Shown piece after piece: positions 17,869 through 26,971 of a stretch of DNA of 64,000 bases. The first letter of the stretch is position 1; each line of letters starts with the position of its first letter. The notes beneath the pieces are model-generated. The model searched no databases. It was not told where the DNA came from and saw only the letters and a list, made by a program, of their open reading frames with translations. Source of the stretch: Planctomycetota bacterium (GTDB lineage Bacteria; Planctomycetota; UBA1135; GCA-002686595); assembly GCA_012959525.1 (NCBI GenBank), contig DUDB01000029.1, forward strand, positions 58,453-122,452. The letters run 5' to 3'. The position numbers were made by a program, and so were the translations under genes.

Positions 17869-19221
17869 ATGCAAGCGTCCTCCCGCATACCCCTGACCCT
17901 GCTTGGCGTCGGACTACTGCTGGGCATTGCAGGGCTGGCCTGGAAGCTGACCTCATCGGAGGACAGCCCCCTGCCGGGTCCGAAAGTGGCCGCCACCCGG
18001 GTGGAGGCCACGTCCGAAGCGGACCTGGTTGAGACGCGGCTGGAGCCCTCCTCCAGCGAGGCCGTGGCCAAGGCCACGAACCTGATCGTCCGGATCATGT
18101 CGGAAGATGGTCGCTGGCTGCAGGAGGCGGAGGTCATCCTGACAGACCCGGCCGACGAACTTTTCAACAGCGTAGGAGGCGCCGACCTCCGCAACTGCCT
18201 CAGCGGTGATTGGAGTTTGCTCGTACGTCAGAAGGGAGTGATCAATCACCGCCAGGAGATCCACCTGGCTGAAGGCACGACCGAGCAGGTGGTCGTACGC
18301 ATGGCTCGAGTGATTCGTATCACCGGCACGGCGAGCAACGTGTTTGGGGAGCCGCCGGGCACGTTCCCGATCTGGTTCTTGGCCGAGGGCGAGACCCACC
18401 CGGCCCAGAGGCAGGGGACCATGAAACTCGCTGGCGCCGTCATCAACTCTGCTGGGGCATTCCAGGTGGATGTCCCCAAGTCGGGCTCCTACCACGTCTC
18501 CATCGGACCCATCGGTGAAGTGGTCATGGCCACGAAGGAAGCTGTGACCTTGCATCCGGGTGGACTCTCTGAGTTGACCATCATCATGGGTGGCGGCACA
18601 GACCTGGACGTGATCCTTGACCCGGTGCCCCTGCGCGTCGCCGAGGGCGGCATTCAGCTGGGCGCGGCCTTGATGGTGCGCAGCCGTGACCTGAACGCGG
18701 GTCGCCAAAAGCGCAAGCGACCCGGGTACCTGACGAGGCCACAGGTCGAGACGGGCGAGAAGCACCTGCGCAACCGCGGGCAGCAGGCGAACGATGGAGA
18801 GGATGCCGCGGCAGAGGGCGGGACCAGGCCAACCAAGCCCAAGGGCCTGCTCGGGCCGGACAGGGCCCTGACCAGCAGCGACAGCCGGCCGGACGGTCGG
18901 AAACCCGGTTCCGCTGGAGGCGAGGAGATCCAATGGCAGGAGTTCCGCAAGGCCGTCGTCACCCCCGAAGGTCGTTGCGACTTTGGCGCCCTACCGACGG
19001 ACCTGGATATGCGCCTGGCCATCACCCGTCCGCGGGATCGCTACGAGTCCACCGGGACCTTTCGATTGCAGCCCGACGCCCGGACGACCTTGATCGTGCA
19101 GGTTCCAGGGGTACGCGCACCACACCTCGTCAAGGCCCAACCCATCGCCGAGCTGCCCCTGGTTGTGGACGTCACCCTCGGGAGGGGTAACGGCCTGGAA
19201 CCCGGGTTCACCTGGAAGTAG
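17869..19221 (+). CDS. Membrane-anchored carboxypeptidase-regulatory-like protein
   Basis: The product is 450 residues. The N-terminal anchor is residues 8-25 (PLTLLGVGLLLGIAGLAW), followed by SSEDSPLPGP. This closely echoes the junction SGEDSTQPGP in the larger paralogue at 8114-10081. Beta-sandwich repeats follow (for example VRIMSEDGRWLQEAEVIL, GTASNVFGEPPGTFPIWF). A low-complexity Lys/Arg/Gly-rich segment occupies about residues 280-345. The family role is structural or unknown. It ends 4 bases before nth on the same strand. Confidence 0.82.
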   Translation: MQASSRIPLTLLGVGLLLGIAGLAWKLTSSEDSPLPGPKVAATRVEATSEADLVETRLEPSSSEAVAKATNLIVRIMSEDGRWLQEAEVILTDPADELFNSVGGADLRNCLSGDWSLLVRQKGVINHRQEIHLAEGTTEQVVVRMARVIRITGTASNVFGEPPGTFPIWFLAEGETHPAQRQGTMKLAGAVINSAGAFQVDVPKSGSYHVSIGPIGEVVMATKEAVTLHPGGLSELTIIMGGGTDLDVILDPVPLRVAEGGIQLGAALMVRSRDLNAGRQKRKRPGYLTRPQVETGEKHLRNRGQQANDGEDAAAEGGTRPTKPKGLLGPDRALTSSDSRPDGRKPGSAGGEEIQWQEFRKAVVTPEGRCDFGALPTDLDMRLAITRPRDRYESTGTFRLQPDARTTLIVQVPGVRAPHLVKAQPIAELPLVVDVTLGRGNGLEPGFTWK

Positions 19222-19225
19222 CCGC

Positions 19226-19882
19226 ATGCGACGCGCTGAAAAGGCCACGCGTATCCAGGAGATCCTCGACGAGCTGATCCCTGAGACGCCGATCCCATTG
19301 CTGCACAAGGATCCGTTCACGCTCTTGGTCGCCGTCCTGCTCTCGGCCCAGACCACCGACGCGCGAGTGAACGAAGTGACGCCTGACCTTTTCCGCGCCG
19401 GTGGAACACCTGCGCGCATGGCCCGGCTCGGGGAGGACGAGATCCTGGGATACATCCGGCGCATCGGCCTCGCACCTACGAAAGCACGCAACGTAAGACG
19501 CCTCGCACAGCAGCTCCTGGACGAGCACGGAGGCGGCGTACCCGAGAGCTTCAAGGAACTGGAGGCCCTACCCGGAGTCGGTCACAAGACGGCCTCGGTG
19601 GTCATGGCCCAGTCCTTCGGCGTTCCGGCCTTCCCTGTGGATACGCACATTCACCGCCTGGCCGGGCGTTGGGGGCTGAGCTCGGGAACCACAGTGGAGC
19701 GCACGGAGGCGGACCTCAAGAAGGTCTTCCCCAAGGCAGCCTGGAACCAGCTGCACCTGCAGATCATCTACTTCGGACGCCAGTACTGCCCGGCACGGGG
19801 GCACGACCTCCGTCGTTGCCCCATCTGCTCCTGGGCTGCCACTCAGCGGCGGATCATGGCAGAATCCGGACCGAGCCGCTGA
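19226..19882 (+). CDS. nth: Endonuclease III (DNA glycosylase/AP lyase)
   Basis: The enzyme removes oxidised pyrimidines and nicks AP sites. The product is 218 residues from the ATG at 19226. The helix-hairpin-helix LPGVGHKTASVV carries the catalytic Lys121; the catalytic Asp is D139 in FPVDTHIHRLAG. The Fe-S loop region has C188, C198 and C201 (C-x9-C-x2-C) and lacks the fourth cysteine of the E. coli C-x6-C-x2-C-x5-C pattern. The cluster may be absent or ligated differently. Frataxin follows 29 bases downstream on the same strand. Confidence 0.94.
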   Translation: MRRAEKATRIQEILDELIPETPIPLLHKDPFTLLVAVLLSAQTTDARVNEVTPDLFRAGGTPARMARLGEDEILGYIRRIGLAPTKARNVRRLAQQLLDEHGGGVPESFKELEALPGVGHKTASVVMAQSFGVPAFPVDTHIHRLAGRWGLSSGTTVERTEADLKKVFPKAAWNQLHLQIIYFGRQYCPARGHDLRRCPICSWAATQRRIMAESGPSR

Positions 19883-19911
19883 ACCGCCAACCCTCAATCC
19901 CAAGGCAATAC

Positions 19912-20241
19912 ATGTCCACGGACCAAGACCCTGCAGAATTTGCCCTGGCGGCAGACGCATGCCTCGAGCAAGTCTCCAACTGGCTGGAGGACTTCGATCC
20001 CGATGAGGTGGACTACACGGCTTCAGACGGAGTGTTGAAGATCGAGTTCCCCGACGGAGTCACGTTCGTCCTGAACCGTCAATCCGCGGCGCAGCAGGTG
20101 TGGTTCGCCGCGGGAGCCCGCGCCTGGCACTATGAGCAGGAGGCGGATGGGTCTTGGCACTCCACGAAGGGCGGCGAAAATCTCGTGGAGAGTATCGCCG
20201 AGGCCGTTGGAGCCAAGCTCGGGCGACAGGTCGAGTTCTAG
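19912..20241 (+). CDS. cyaY: Frataxin/CyaY-like iron-binding protein
   Basis: This 109-residue acidic protein has the frataxin fold pattern. An acidic first helix (AADACLEQVSNWLEDFDPDE) is followed by beta strands including VLKIEFPDGVTFVLNRQ, then QQVWFAAGARAWHY with the conserved Q-x-W. W-H-S-T-KG-GENLVESIAEAV finishes the domain. It modulates iron delivery and cysteine desulfurase activity in Fe-S assembly. It is likely cotranscribed with nth. A cysteine desulfurase is encoded 14 kb away in this window. Confidence 0.92.
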   Translation: MSTDQDPAEFALAADACLEQVSNWLEDFDPDEVDYTASDGVLKIEFPDGVTFVLNRQSAAQQVWFAAGARAWHYEQEADGSWHSTKGGENLVESIAEAVGAKLGRQVEF

Positions 20242-20261
20242 GTTCAGGGCCGAAATGAGAG

Positions 20262-22085
20262 CTAGGGCGCCCGATCCTCGTCAAACACTCCGCGGAGCAG
20301 GTCGAGTTGAGCGCGCCATACCTCAAACACCTCACTGGTGTAGCTCAACTGCGGCTTCGACCAGCGACCGCGGACAACGGCAGTCATGGCCATTTCACCC
20401 ACGGCCTCCGATCCCTCAAGAGGAAGGAACGATGCTGGAAGCTCCACGTCCAAGGAGAGTTCCTGCGTGTCGAGGTCCATGGCCCCGCGTAAGACACACT
20501 CCTCCTCGTCCAGCAAGAGCAGAATTTCCTCGTAGACCACACGCCCCAAATGGACCGAGAGTTTGAAGGGTTCCAGGTCGTCTTCGTAGACGCCGCGCCC
20601 CACGCCTGCTCGCAGGATGCCCTCGCTGAGCAGGGGGTGCAGACGATAGCTGACCTGCCCCAGATCGATGGTGATCTCAGCGCTTGCGGGCAGCTCTGAT
20701 CCGCTCACGGGCAGGATGAACTCGCCCACAGCCAATCGGACGGGGTCGCTGCCTTCCACTTTCTCGACGACCTCCAGCCAGGGCAGGAGGAACGAGAGCA
20801 CGTCTTCGCAGAGCGGATCGTCCAATCCGAGTTCCAGGTGACTTGTGGCGCCCACGACGGAACGGACGGCATCCCCCTCCCACAACACCTGTACCGAACG
20901 CTCTTGAAGCGGAGAGAGAAACGAGATGTGCGCGCGCTCCAGACGTCGACGCTGATCGGAGGTCACGACGTCGCCCAGGAGCCGCAAGGAGACCCGCGAC
21001 CCCAACGCCCCCTCCAGGGACCAGGGTAGTGCCACCAAGAGGTCGACGATCGCCGTGGGCAGGTCCACTTCGGCGACCACCCGTTGCAGATCCGGCCCCT
21101 CTGCATCGAGGCGCACCCGGCCGTTCAGATCGCCCTTCTCGCCTTCCACGCCCCCTTGCCAGATCCTTGACCCCTTCCACTTACCATCCAGCGTGACGTC
21201 CACGTCGCCTCTCTCCCCGAGAGCTCCCCGCAGGCCTGCTCCTCCAGGAAACGCATCAAGAAGGGTGAAGGGCACCTCCTGAGCCAGAAAGTGAAAGTGA
21301 AGGTCCTGATCATCCTGCGCACAGGTTCCCTGAGCAACGAACACGCCGGGCGCCAAGTGCACGGAGACGTCCTGATCCGGACCGAGTACAGCTTCGGGAC
21401 TTCCGAAGGCGAAGCGCGCGAAGTACTGATCGGTCTCGTCAGGATCGTGTACGTAACGAAACTCCGCAGACTGCACCGCGCCCAACTTCTCCCCTTCCCG
21501 AGTCAGGGTGACGTTTTCAACCCGCAAGCTGAGAACGCCTGCTGAGGGCACCTGGGCCAGGATCGAAAAATCGAGACCAAGGTGCTCCCCGTTTTGCAGT
21601 TCCAGGGCCTTGGTCAGATTTGAGACCCCCTCCAGGTCAAAATCGATGGAACCGCTCGTCACCCTGAACTCGTAGCGCCATTCCTCGTCACCAAATCCGA
21701 GCATGGTGAGCAGGGACGGCATGGTGCCCTCACCGACCAGGACCTCATTCCCCTCCGCGTCCAAGATTCGTATCTGACTCACGTCCTGAGGGCGGGTCCA
21801 TGCAAGACCGATCTCCTCAAAGTCAAAGGAGCCGGAGCCGGACAAGGCCGCATTGGCAAACCCCTCGGCCATGCGCGTGCCTAACCCGCTGAGTAATGCA
21901 GGGGCAAGGATGATCGCCCCCAGGACGGCGCCGAACCCGAACCCCAGACACCCTAGGCCGCCCGTGAACAGGCAGCCAACGCACGAGCGGGACTCTGCCT
22001 CTTTCACGGACACTTCCGCTTCTACACCCTCTGGAGTGGAAGGGGGAGGCTGGGAAACGGGCTGGGTGGATTGGGGCGAGTCCAT
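20262..22085 (-). CDS. AsmA-like large envelope protein, function unknown
   Basis: The product is 607 residues. A Pro/Ser-rich N-terminus is followed by CVGCLFTGGLGCLGFG and a membrane segment (~45-70). The rest is a long series of amphipathic beta strands: repeated V-x-L-x-L patterns around short turns, such as SGSIDFDLEGVSNLTKAL and GDVDVTLDGKWKG. This pattern suits AsmA/TamB-like proteins of the inner membrane facing the periplasm. No catalytic motif is seen. It converges on frataxin with 20 bases between. Confidence 0.72.
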   Translation of the reverse strand: MDSPQSTQPVSQPPPSTPEGVEAEVSVKEAESRSCVGCLFTGGLGCLGFGFGAVLGAIILAPALLSGLGTRMAEGFANAALSGSGSFDFEEIGLAWTRPQDVSQIRILDAEGNEVLVGEGTMPSLLTMLGFGDEEWRYEFRVTSGSIDFDLEGVSNLTKALELQNGEHLGLDFSILAQVPSAGVLSLRVENVTLTREGEKLGAVQSAEFRYVHDPDETDQYFARFAFGSPEAVLGPDQDVSVHLAPGVFVAQGTCAQDDQDLHFHFLAQEVPFTLLDAFPGGAGLRGALGERGDVDVTLDGKWKGSRIWQGGVEGEKGDLNGRVRLDAEGPDLQRVVAEVDLPTAIVDLLVALPWSLEGALGSRVSLRLLGDVVTSDQRRRLERAHISFLSPLQERSVQVLWEGDAVRSVVGATSHLELGLDDPLCEDVLSFLLPWLEVVEKVEGSDPVRLAVGEFILPVSGSELPASAEITIDLGQVSYRLHPLLSEGILRAGVGRGVYEDDLEPFKLSVHLGRVVYEEILLLLDEEECVLRGAMDLDTQELSLDVELPASFLPLEGSEAVGEMAMTAVVRGRWSKPQLSYTSEVFEVWRAQLDLLRGVFDEDRAP

Positions 22086-22167
22086 GCGGACGGGTCCTAG
22101 CGTGAGCCTTCAGCCTAGTCCTTTGTCAGCCGAGGGTAACCTCGCCTGTTGGGGTAGTTCTCCCGGA

Positions 22168-22722
22168 TCAGTTCCAGCGCACGTCTGGTGGAAGGTGGGA
22201 GAGTTGCTCCCCTTCGGCATCCAGTCCGCCCAGGATTGCGCGCCAGATGCTCTCGGCACTGCCAGCCTTGAAGACGCTGTCCGCATCGGGCGGGGCCTGG
22301 CGCCACGAGCCCGTCTGCAGTTCGTTCTCCAGCTGCCCAGCACCCCAGCCCGAGCTGCCGAGAAGAACTCGCAAGTCCTCCCCCACACCCTCTTCCTCGA
22401 CCACCAGCAGCATGGCCTCGATCGAGCCGCCCAGGTACAGATCCGGTCCCAGGCGGGTGCCGCCGGTGATGAGCTGGGGAAGTCGGTGCACGAACTGCAG
22501 CGTCTGCGCCTCCACCGGACCACCGCAGTGGACAGGAAAGGAGCTGCTCACCCGATCCGGCATCAGCCCCCCCAGGTCCGCCCCGAGCTGACGGTTCACG
22601 ACTAGGCCGTAGGCCCCCATGGGGGTGTGGTCCACGAGCAGGATCACCGTGTGCATGAAGTTCGGGTCCAGCATGCTGGGCATGGAGATCAACAAGGAGC
22701 CGGGTTCAATCAACGAGGCCAT
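22168..22722 (-). CDS. YqgE/AlgH family protein
   Basis: The product is 184 residues from the ATG at 22722 (MASLIEPGSLLISMPSMLDP). An ATG at 22761 adds 13 unmatched residues. Family motifs are LLISMPSMLDPNFMHTVIL, GAYGLVVNR, HCGGPVE and a C-terminal GSSGWGAGQLENEL. The fold is known but the biochemical role is not settled. It lies 39 bases downstream of rlmD on the same strand. Confidence 0.93.
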   Translation of the reverse strand: MASLIEPGSLLISMPSMLDPNFMHTVILLVDHTPMGAYGLVVNRQLGADLGGLMPDRVSSSFPVHCGGPVEAQTLQFVHRLPQLITGGTRLGPDLYLGGSIEAMLLVVEEEGVGEDLRVLLGSSGWGAGQLENELQTGSWRQAPPDADSVFKAGSAESIWRAILGGLDAEGEQLSHLPPDVRWN

Positions 22723-22761
22723 GCTATGAGGGTAGCCCCTTGGGCTCTGAAGTGCCCCCAC

Positions 22762-24186
22762 TCAGCGTGGAACCAGCGTGAACACGCACTCCAGATGCGG
22801 AGTGTGGGGAAACAGGTCTACGGGCTGCACACGGGCAAGCCGATAGCCGCCGCGCGCCAGGTGCTCGAGATCGCGCACGGCGGTGACGGGATTGCAAGAC
22901 ACGTAGATCATGCGAGCGGGGGCCGCCGCAAGCAGGATGGGAATCACCTTCGGATGCAGCCCGGCCCGGGGCGGATCGACGATGCAGAGATCCCCCTGCG
23001 ACCCCCGAGTGCACTGCTCCAAATTCTCCAACACGTCACCTTCTAGGAACGATGTGTTGTGGATCCCCGCCGCCTCGGCATTGGCCCGTGCGTCGCGGAT
23101 GGCGGAGGGAGAGGACTCAAGCCCCACGACCTCGCTAACTTTCGCCGCAAGGCTCAGGCCGATGGTGCCGGCTCCACAATACAAGTCGAACACGCGCCCT
23201 CCGGAGGCTGGAATCTCACTGTGGATGCACTCGAGCAACCGTTCAGCCTGCGTCGTGTTGGTCTGAAAAAACGACGTGGGCGAGAGGGTGAAGGTCAGGC
23301 CCGCCAGGATTTCGTGAATCACACCAGGGCCGTGCAGGATCCGCTCCTCTTCCCCGATGGCCACCGCGGCGGCGCGGTCGTGGATCCCTTGGACCAGGGT
23401 GGTGATCTGGGGACAGCGCCGCACAAGCGCGGCAGCCCAGGGGTCCACACGCTCGGCGTCTTCCACGGAAGTCACCAGATAGACGAGGATCTCGCCCGTG
23501 TTCACGCCCTTGCGCAGGACCAGATGCCGCAGGAGTCCCACGTGGCGTCTGGTGTCCCAGGCCTCGAGGCCATGCTCCCGCGCCAGTTCGCGCGCGGCGG
23601 TGAGGATCTCGTCCGCTCCCTCGAAGTGAATGGCGCAGGACTGGATGTCCAGGACCTTGGAGTACACGCCGGGCACGTGGAGGCCGAGGGCGAAGTCGGA
23701 TTGGACCCCCTCCGGCTCACCGACTTCGATCCAGCGTCGATTGCCGAAGGTGAAGTCCATCTTGTTGCGATAGCCGAAGGGCTCCTCCATGCCGAGCACG
23801 GGCTCCACTTCGACCTCTCCAAGGAGCTCAGCCTCCTCCAAGCGCTCCAACAGGTGGCCCCGCAGGGCCTCCAGCTGCCCGGCGTAGTCATAGGTCTGGA
23901 ATGAGCAGCCGCCGCAGGTGCCCACGTGCGGACAACGGGCCTCGCGCTGGAACGGACCGGGCTCGAGGACCTCTTCGAGTTGCGCCCCGATGGCCCCCCG
24001 GTGGCGACGCCGGATCTCCGCGCGCACCAAGGAACCGGGCACGGCCCCGCGTACGGCCACCGGATGCCCATCCACTTCGCCACGTCCACGGCCCAGGTCG
24101 TCGATAGCCTCCACGCGCACCTCCACCTGGCTGCCTCGCACCGGTCGCGGGCCGCGGCCGTCGATTTGTGTTGAGTTCTCGCCCAT
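22762..24186 (-). CDS. rlmD: 23S rRNA (uracil-C5)-methyltransferase, RlmD/RumA type
   Basis: The enzyme makes m5U in rRNA (U1939 in E. coli for RlmD; the RumA-type homologue could target another site). It has 474 residues from the ATG at 24186 (MGENSTQIDGRGP). The frame is open to 24435, but that part overlaps the divergent membrane gene. The domains are an N-terminal TRAM beta-barrel, then an Fe-S motif C-x5-C-x2-C (CPHVGTCGGCSF). The methyltransferase domain carries FDLYCGAGTIGLSLA and the catalytic Cys in YVSCNP after DPPRAGLHP. Its start is 30 bases from the divergent start at 24216. Confidence 0.93.
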   Translation of the reverse strand: MGENSTQIDGRGPRPVRGSQVEVRVEAIDDLGRGRGEVDGHPVAVRGAVPGSLVRAEIRRRHRGAIGAQLEEVLEPGPFQREARCPHVGTCGGCSFQTYDYAGQLEALRGHLLERLEEAELLGEVEVEPVLGMEEPFGYRNKMDFTFGNRRWIEVGEPEGVQSDFALGLHVPGVYSKVLDIQSCAIHFEGADEILTAARELAREHGLEAWDTRRHVGLLRHLVLRKGVNTGEILVYLVTSVEDAERVDPWAAALVRRCPQITTLVQGIHDRAAAVAIGEEERILHGPGVIHEILAGLTFTLSPTSFFQTNTTQAERLLECIHSEIPASGGRVFDLYCGAGTIGLSLAAKVSEVVGLESSPSAIRDARANAEAAGIHNTSFLEGDVLENLEQCTRGSQGDLCIVDPPRAGLHPKVIPILLAAAPARMIYVSCNPVTAVRDLEHLARGGYRLARVQPVDLFPHTPHLECVFTLVPR

Positions 24187-24215
24187 CAGGGGCGGTACCC
24201 TACCGTACCCCTGCC

Positions 24216-25862
24216 ATGCCCGCGTCCCCCACCGCCGCAAGTCAGCCGATCTCGCCCCCCGGCGACGGCTCCCCAGCTCTCCCATCCTGGGCCGGGCTCG
24301 TGCTGGCCCTGGGGGTTCTGGCAGCGCTCGTCGCACGTACGAACTTCCTGATCGACGATGCGTACATCTCCTTCCGGTACGCACGCAATTGGGCCGAGCT
24401 GGGCCTGCCCACCTACAACCCCGGTACCACGCCACCCGTGGAGGGCTACAGCAACGCCCTTTGGGTCCTACTGCTGCGCGCCTGTGCGGGCCTGTCCCTC
24501 AACCTGGAGACCAGCGCCCGCGTCCTCTCGTGCCTCTTCGCCGCGGGCACCTTGGCCCTGGTGCATGTGCACCTCGGACGGCTGACCCTCTCGCCCTGGT
24601 CGAGATTCCTGGCCACGATCAGTTTGGCCGCCTTCCCCCCTTTCGCCGTCTGGGCCACCGGCGGCTTGGAGACGGCGAGCTTCGGGTTCTTCGTCTTCGC
24701 CACCTACCTCACCCTCACCCGGGCCTTTGGGAACGGGGGCGATGGGGCCTGGCTCGCGGGGGTCCTGGGCCTCGCCGTGTGCCTCTCCAGGGTAGAGGGG
24801 CCGCTGTGGGCCTTGGGCATCGCCGTGGCGGCCTCGGTCGCAGGGAAAGCCAAGGGCGAGTCGGCGCGGCCGGTCTGGCCCTACCTGGCACTCACCGTCG
24901 CAGGCTATGGACTGTTCCTGCTTTGGCGTCACGCCACCTTCGGCGAGTGGATGGCCAACACCGTCCATGCGAAGGGAGGATTCTCCCTGGCGAGCGTCGG
25001 GCGCGGGCTCAAGACCAGCGCCACCTTCCTGATCCTGTTTCCTTCGACCCTTGTGGCCCTGGCGGCCTTCCCACGCCTGCGCCGAGCGGAGCACCGGGCG
25101 TGGGCTGCGGGCGCCCTGACCCTGCTCGCAGGGTTCTTGGTCTACAACACCCTGGTCGGCGGGGACTGGATGCCCTTCTTCCGTTTCCTCGCGCCCGCCT
25201 CGCCCTTCATCGCGGTGCTGCTGGGCCTGCTCCTGAATACCCTTGGACAAAAGGCCCTGCCAATCGGGTTGCTCCTGATCGGCGTCTCCCTGCCGCCCCT
25301 CTTCGGCCAGAGCCTCGCCCCGGGCGCCCTGCTGGAACCGCTCTACTTCAGGACCTTCAAGGTCGGGTACGAGAGCGAGTGGGAGCGCTGGGAGACCGGA
25401 GTGGCCAACCTTGCCATGTTCAAGATGCTCGGCCGTGGACTGCACCAAGTGGCGGATCCGTCGGACACGCTGACCTTCGGAGCCATTGGCGCCGTGGGCT
25501 ATGAATCGCGTCTGCACATCCACGACCGCAACGGTCTGGTGGATCGCGAGGTGGCCATGCGCGGCGGAACCAGCGAATCCAAGACTGCGGGCCACGACAA
25601 GCAGGTGCCACGCGCGTGGTTCCTCGATCGCCACCCCACCCTCTTCCATGCGGTCATCTTCGAGGGCCCGGTGGGACCTGAAGGCTCGGAGACCTATCAG
25701 CGCGCCGTAGCCTTGGCCAACGGCATGATTGAGCAGCGCGTGTTCGGGGATCCAGCCGAAGCCCCTCTGAAGGGGAGGGCCTTCGTCGAAGTGCACCGCC
25801 TGGAAACCGAGCCCGGGATTCCCAAGGGCAGCCTGCTCGTGCTCCTGCGTGCGCGGGACTAG
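24216..25862 (+). CDS. GT-C fold membrane glycosyltransferase, AftB-like
   Basis: The product is 548 residues from the ATG at 24216. A first membrane helix is followed by the conserved loop FLIDDAYISFRYARNW, with the acidic pair expected for catalysis in GT-C enzymes, and then GTTPPVEGYSNALW. About eight to ten further hydrophobic helices follow, and a C-terminal soluble region starts near residue 390. The loop wording is close to arabinofuranosyltransferase AftB-type proteins. It probably moves a sugar from a polyprenyl phosphate donor on the outer face of the inner membrane. The substrate is unknown. The stop TAG at 25860-25862 lies in a repeat shared with position 26911. Confidence 0.82.
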   Translation: MPASPTAASQPISPPGDGSPALPSWAGLVLALGVLAALVARTNFLIDDAYISFRYARNWAELGLPTYNPGTTPPVEGYSNALWVLLLRACAGLSLNLETSARVLSCLFAAGTLALVHVHLGRLTLSPWSRFLATISLAAFPPFAVWATGGLETASFGFFVFATYLTLTRAFGNGGDGAWLAGVLGLAVCLSRVEGPLWALGIAVAASVAGKAKGESARPVWPYLALTVAGYGLFLLWRHATFGEWMANTVHAKGGFSLASVGRGLKTSATFLILFPSTLVALAAFPRLRRAEHRAWAAGALTLLAGFLVYNTLVGGDWMPFFRFLAPASPFIAVLLGLLLNTLGQKALPIGLLLIGVSLPPLFGQSLAPGALLEPLYFRTFKVGYESEWERWETGVANLAMFKMLGRGLHQVADPSDTLTFGAIGAVGYESRLHIHDRNGLVDREVAMRGGTSESKTAGHDKQVPRAWFLDRHPTLFHAVIFEGPVGPEGSETYQRAVALANGMIEQRVFGDPAEAPLKGRAFVEVHRLETEPGIPKGSLLVLLRARD

Positions 25863-25920
25863 CCCGTACACAAGACGCCGACGGGCCACGGGTCAAATCC
25901 AAGCTCGGCGTGGGCGGGGT
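25850..25920. repeat. Left copy of an imperfect direct repeat
   Basis: This 71-base stretch aligns without gaps to 26901-26971, at 51/71 identity; the first 41 bases match at 34/41. It begins in the last 13 bases of the glycosyltransferase gene and continues into a relic of the trmL 3' end. The right copy is the intact trmL end. Confidence 0.8.
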
Positions 25921-25921
25921 G
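25859..25921 (-). pseudogene. Remnant of the 3' end of trmL
   Basis: Read on the minus strand this segment translates to HPAHAELGFDPWPVGVLCTG and a stop. It aligns to the C-terminus of the intact TrmL below, which ends HPERERDVWPADVLRTE. Matching positions include H, E, D, W-P, V-L and T. No coding potential of this family continues beyond about 25921. It is probably a decayed duplicate left by insertion or recombination. Confidence 0.65.
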
Positions 25922-26044
25922 CCCACCACCATCAGTGGCACCGCCGTGGAGGCCCGGACAGACATGGCAGCGCAATGGATCCAGACCCGGAGCGAGACGT
26001 CTGATGCATCCCTGGACCGCCAGCACAAACTAGATGCTCCGGCG

Positions 26045-26737
26045 CTAAATCAGGCTGGCAACTTCCCAGATGCCCAAGCATTTTTGTGGGCTACCGGATT
26101 CGTCGAGTTGCGTGCCGTCGGCGAGCGCAATCGAAGGTTCGCCAAAATTGAAGGGGGCAATGCTCATGTTCAGCTTGCGGTGATTCCCCGTCAGCTTGTC
26201 TTGATTGACGGTGATTCCCGGAAACGTGGTGCACGCCAGGTAGCGTATCCGTGAATTGCGGATGTTCTCGATCGCGAGCCCAATGTCACGAAAAGACAGG
26301 TGCACAAAAAGGTCGCGACTAAGCATGAAGTCAACCTCAGGCAGGCCCCCCTCGCAGATGTCGAGCACGTCGAACGTGAGTTCGGGATGTTCCTGTCGAT
26401 TGCGCTCGATGAGGCTGGGCACAATATCGGCACCGATGTAGCGGTAACGTGACAGATCCAATGTCGCCATCCAATTCATGTCCCCGCACGGCAGGTCGAG
26501 GATCGATTCGATGGACAACTGAGCCAAGGTTTCTGGCAGGCGTTTCCTGATTTCCGAGGTTTCGGTCATATTCGAGCCCTTGCCCGAACGGGACTCTTGG
26601 TCCTCCCACTTGTTGGTCTCATAAATGAAGCGGAAGACGTCTGTGCGCGAAGCACGCCTAAAGCGGCGTCTTTCCTTCCACTTGCGAATCGGCTTCGACA
26701 GCGAACGCCATATGGAGTGTGATGAAGATTGAGTCAT
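26045..26737 (-). CDS. SAM-dependent methyltransferase in a lower-GC insert
   Basis: The product is 230 residues. Residues 32-58 read DVFRFIYETNKWEDQESRSG; the SAM loop is SILDLPCGDMNWM (78-90), with YIGADIVPSLI as the acidic strand. A central VDFMLSRDLFVHLSF fits the Rossmann methyltransferase fold. Base composition is visibly lower in GC than the neighbours. It stands alone between two copies of a direct repeat, which suggests acquisition by transfer. Substrate unknown; sugar or peptide modification is possible. Confidence 0.85.
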   Translation of the reverse strand: MTQSSSHSIWRSLSKPIRKWKERRRFRRASRTDVFRFIYETNKWEDQESRSGKGSNMTETSEIRKRLPETLAQLSIESILDLPCGDMNWMATLDLSRYRYIGADIVPSLIERNRQEHPELTFDVLDICEGGLPEVDFMLSRDLFVHLSFRDIGLAIENIRNSRIRYLACTTFPGITVNQDKLTGNHRKLNMSIAPFNFGEPSIALADGTQLDESGSPQKCLGIWEVASLI

Positions 26738-26900
26738 GAGTAGCTAGCGCACTTCACCGGCAAGGTATAGCCCAAGTGTAAGCACAGCATCGCGTTGCGA
26801 AGCCCGTCCGTGTCGCGCTCGGTAGTTGCATTTTCCTAAGCCGTTTGGCGGCGGCATCGGTCTTCTGGTACTAGTCAAAGAAACCCGTGCGGAGAACGGG

Positions 26901-26971
26901 TGCGCGGGACTACTCCGTGCGCAAGACGTCGGCGGGCCACACGTCCCGTTCGCGCTCGGGGTGTGGAACGT
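26901..26971. repeat. Right copy of the imperfect direct repeat
   Basis: This is the partner of 25850-25920. It includes the stop codon and last ~20 codons of trmL plus 11 bases (TGCGCGGGACT) identical to the end of the glycosyltransferase gene. Confidence 0.8.

Noticed and set aside
23918..25504. 528-residue plus-strand frame overlapping rlmD and the glycosyltransferase gene
   Set aside because: It is Arg/Pro/Gly-rich, covers two well-supported genes in other frames and shows no family pattern.
25888..25906. tRNA T-arm-like sequence (GGTCAAATCC)
   Set aside because: No acceptor or anticodon stem can be paired around it, and the stretch is explained by the trmL relic.
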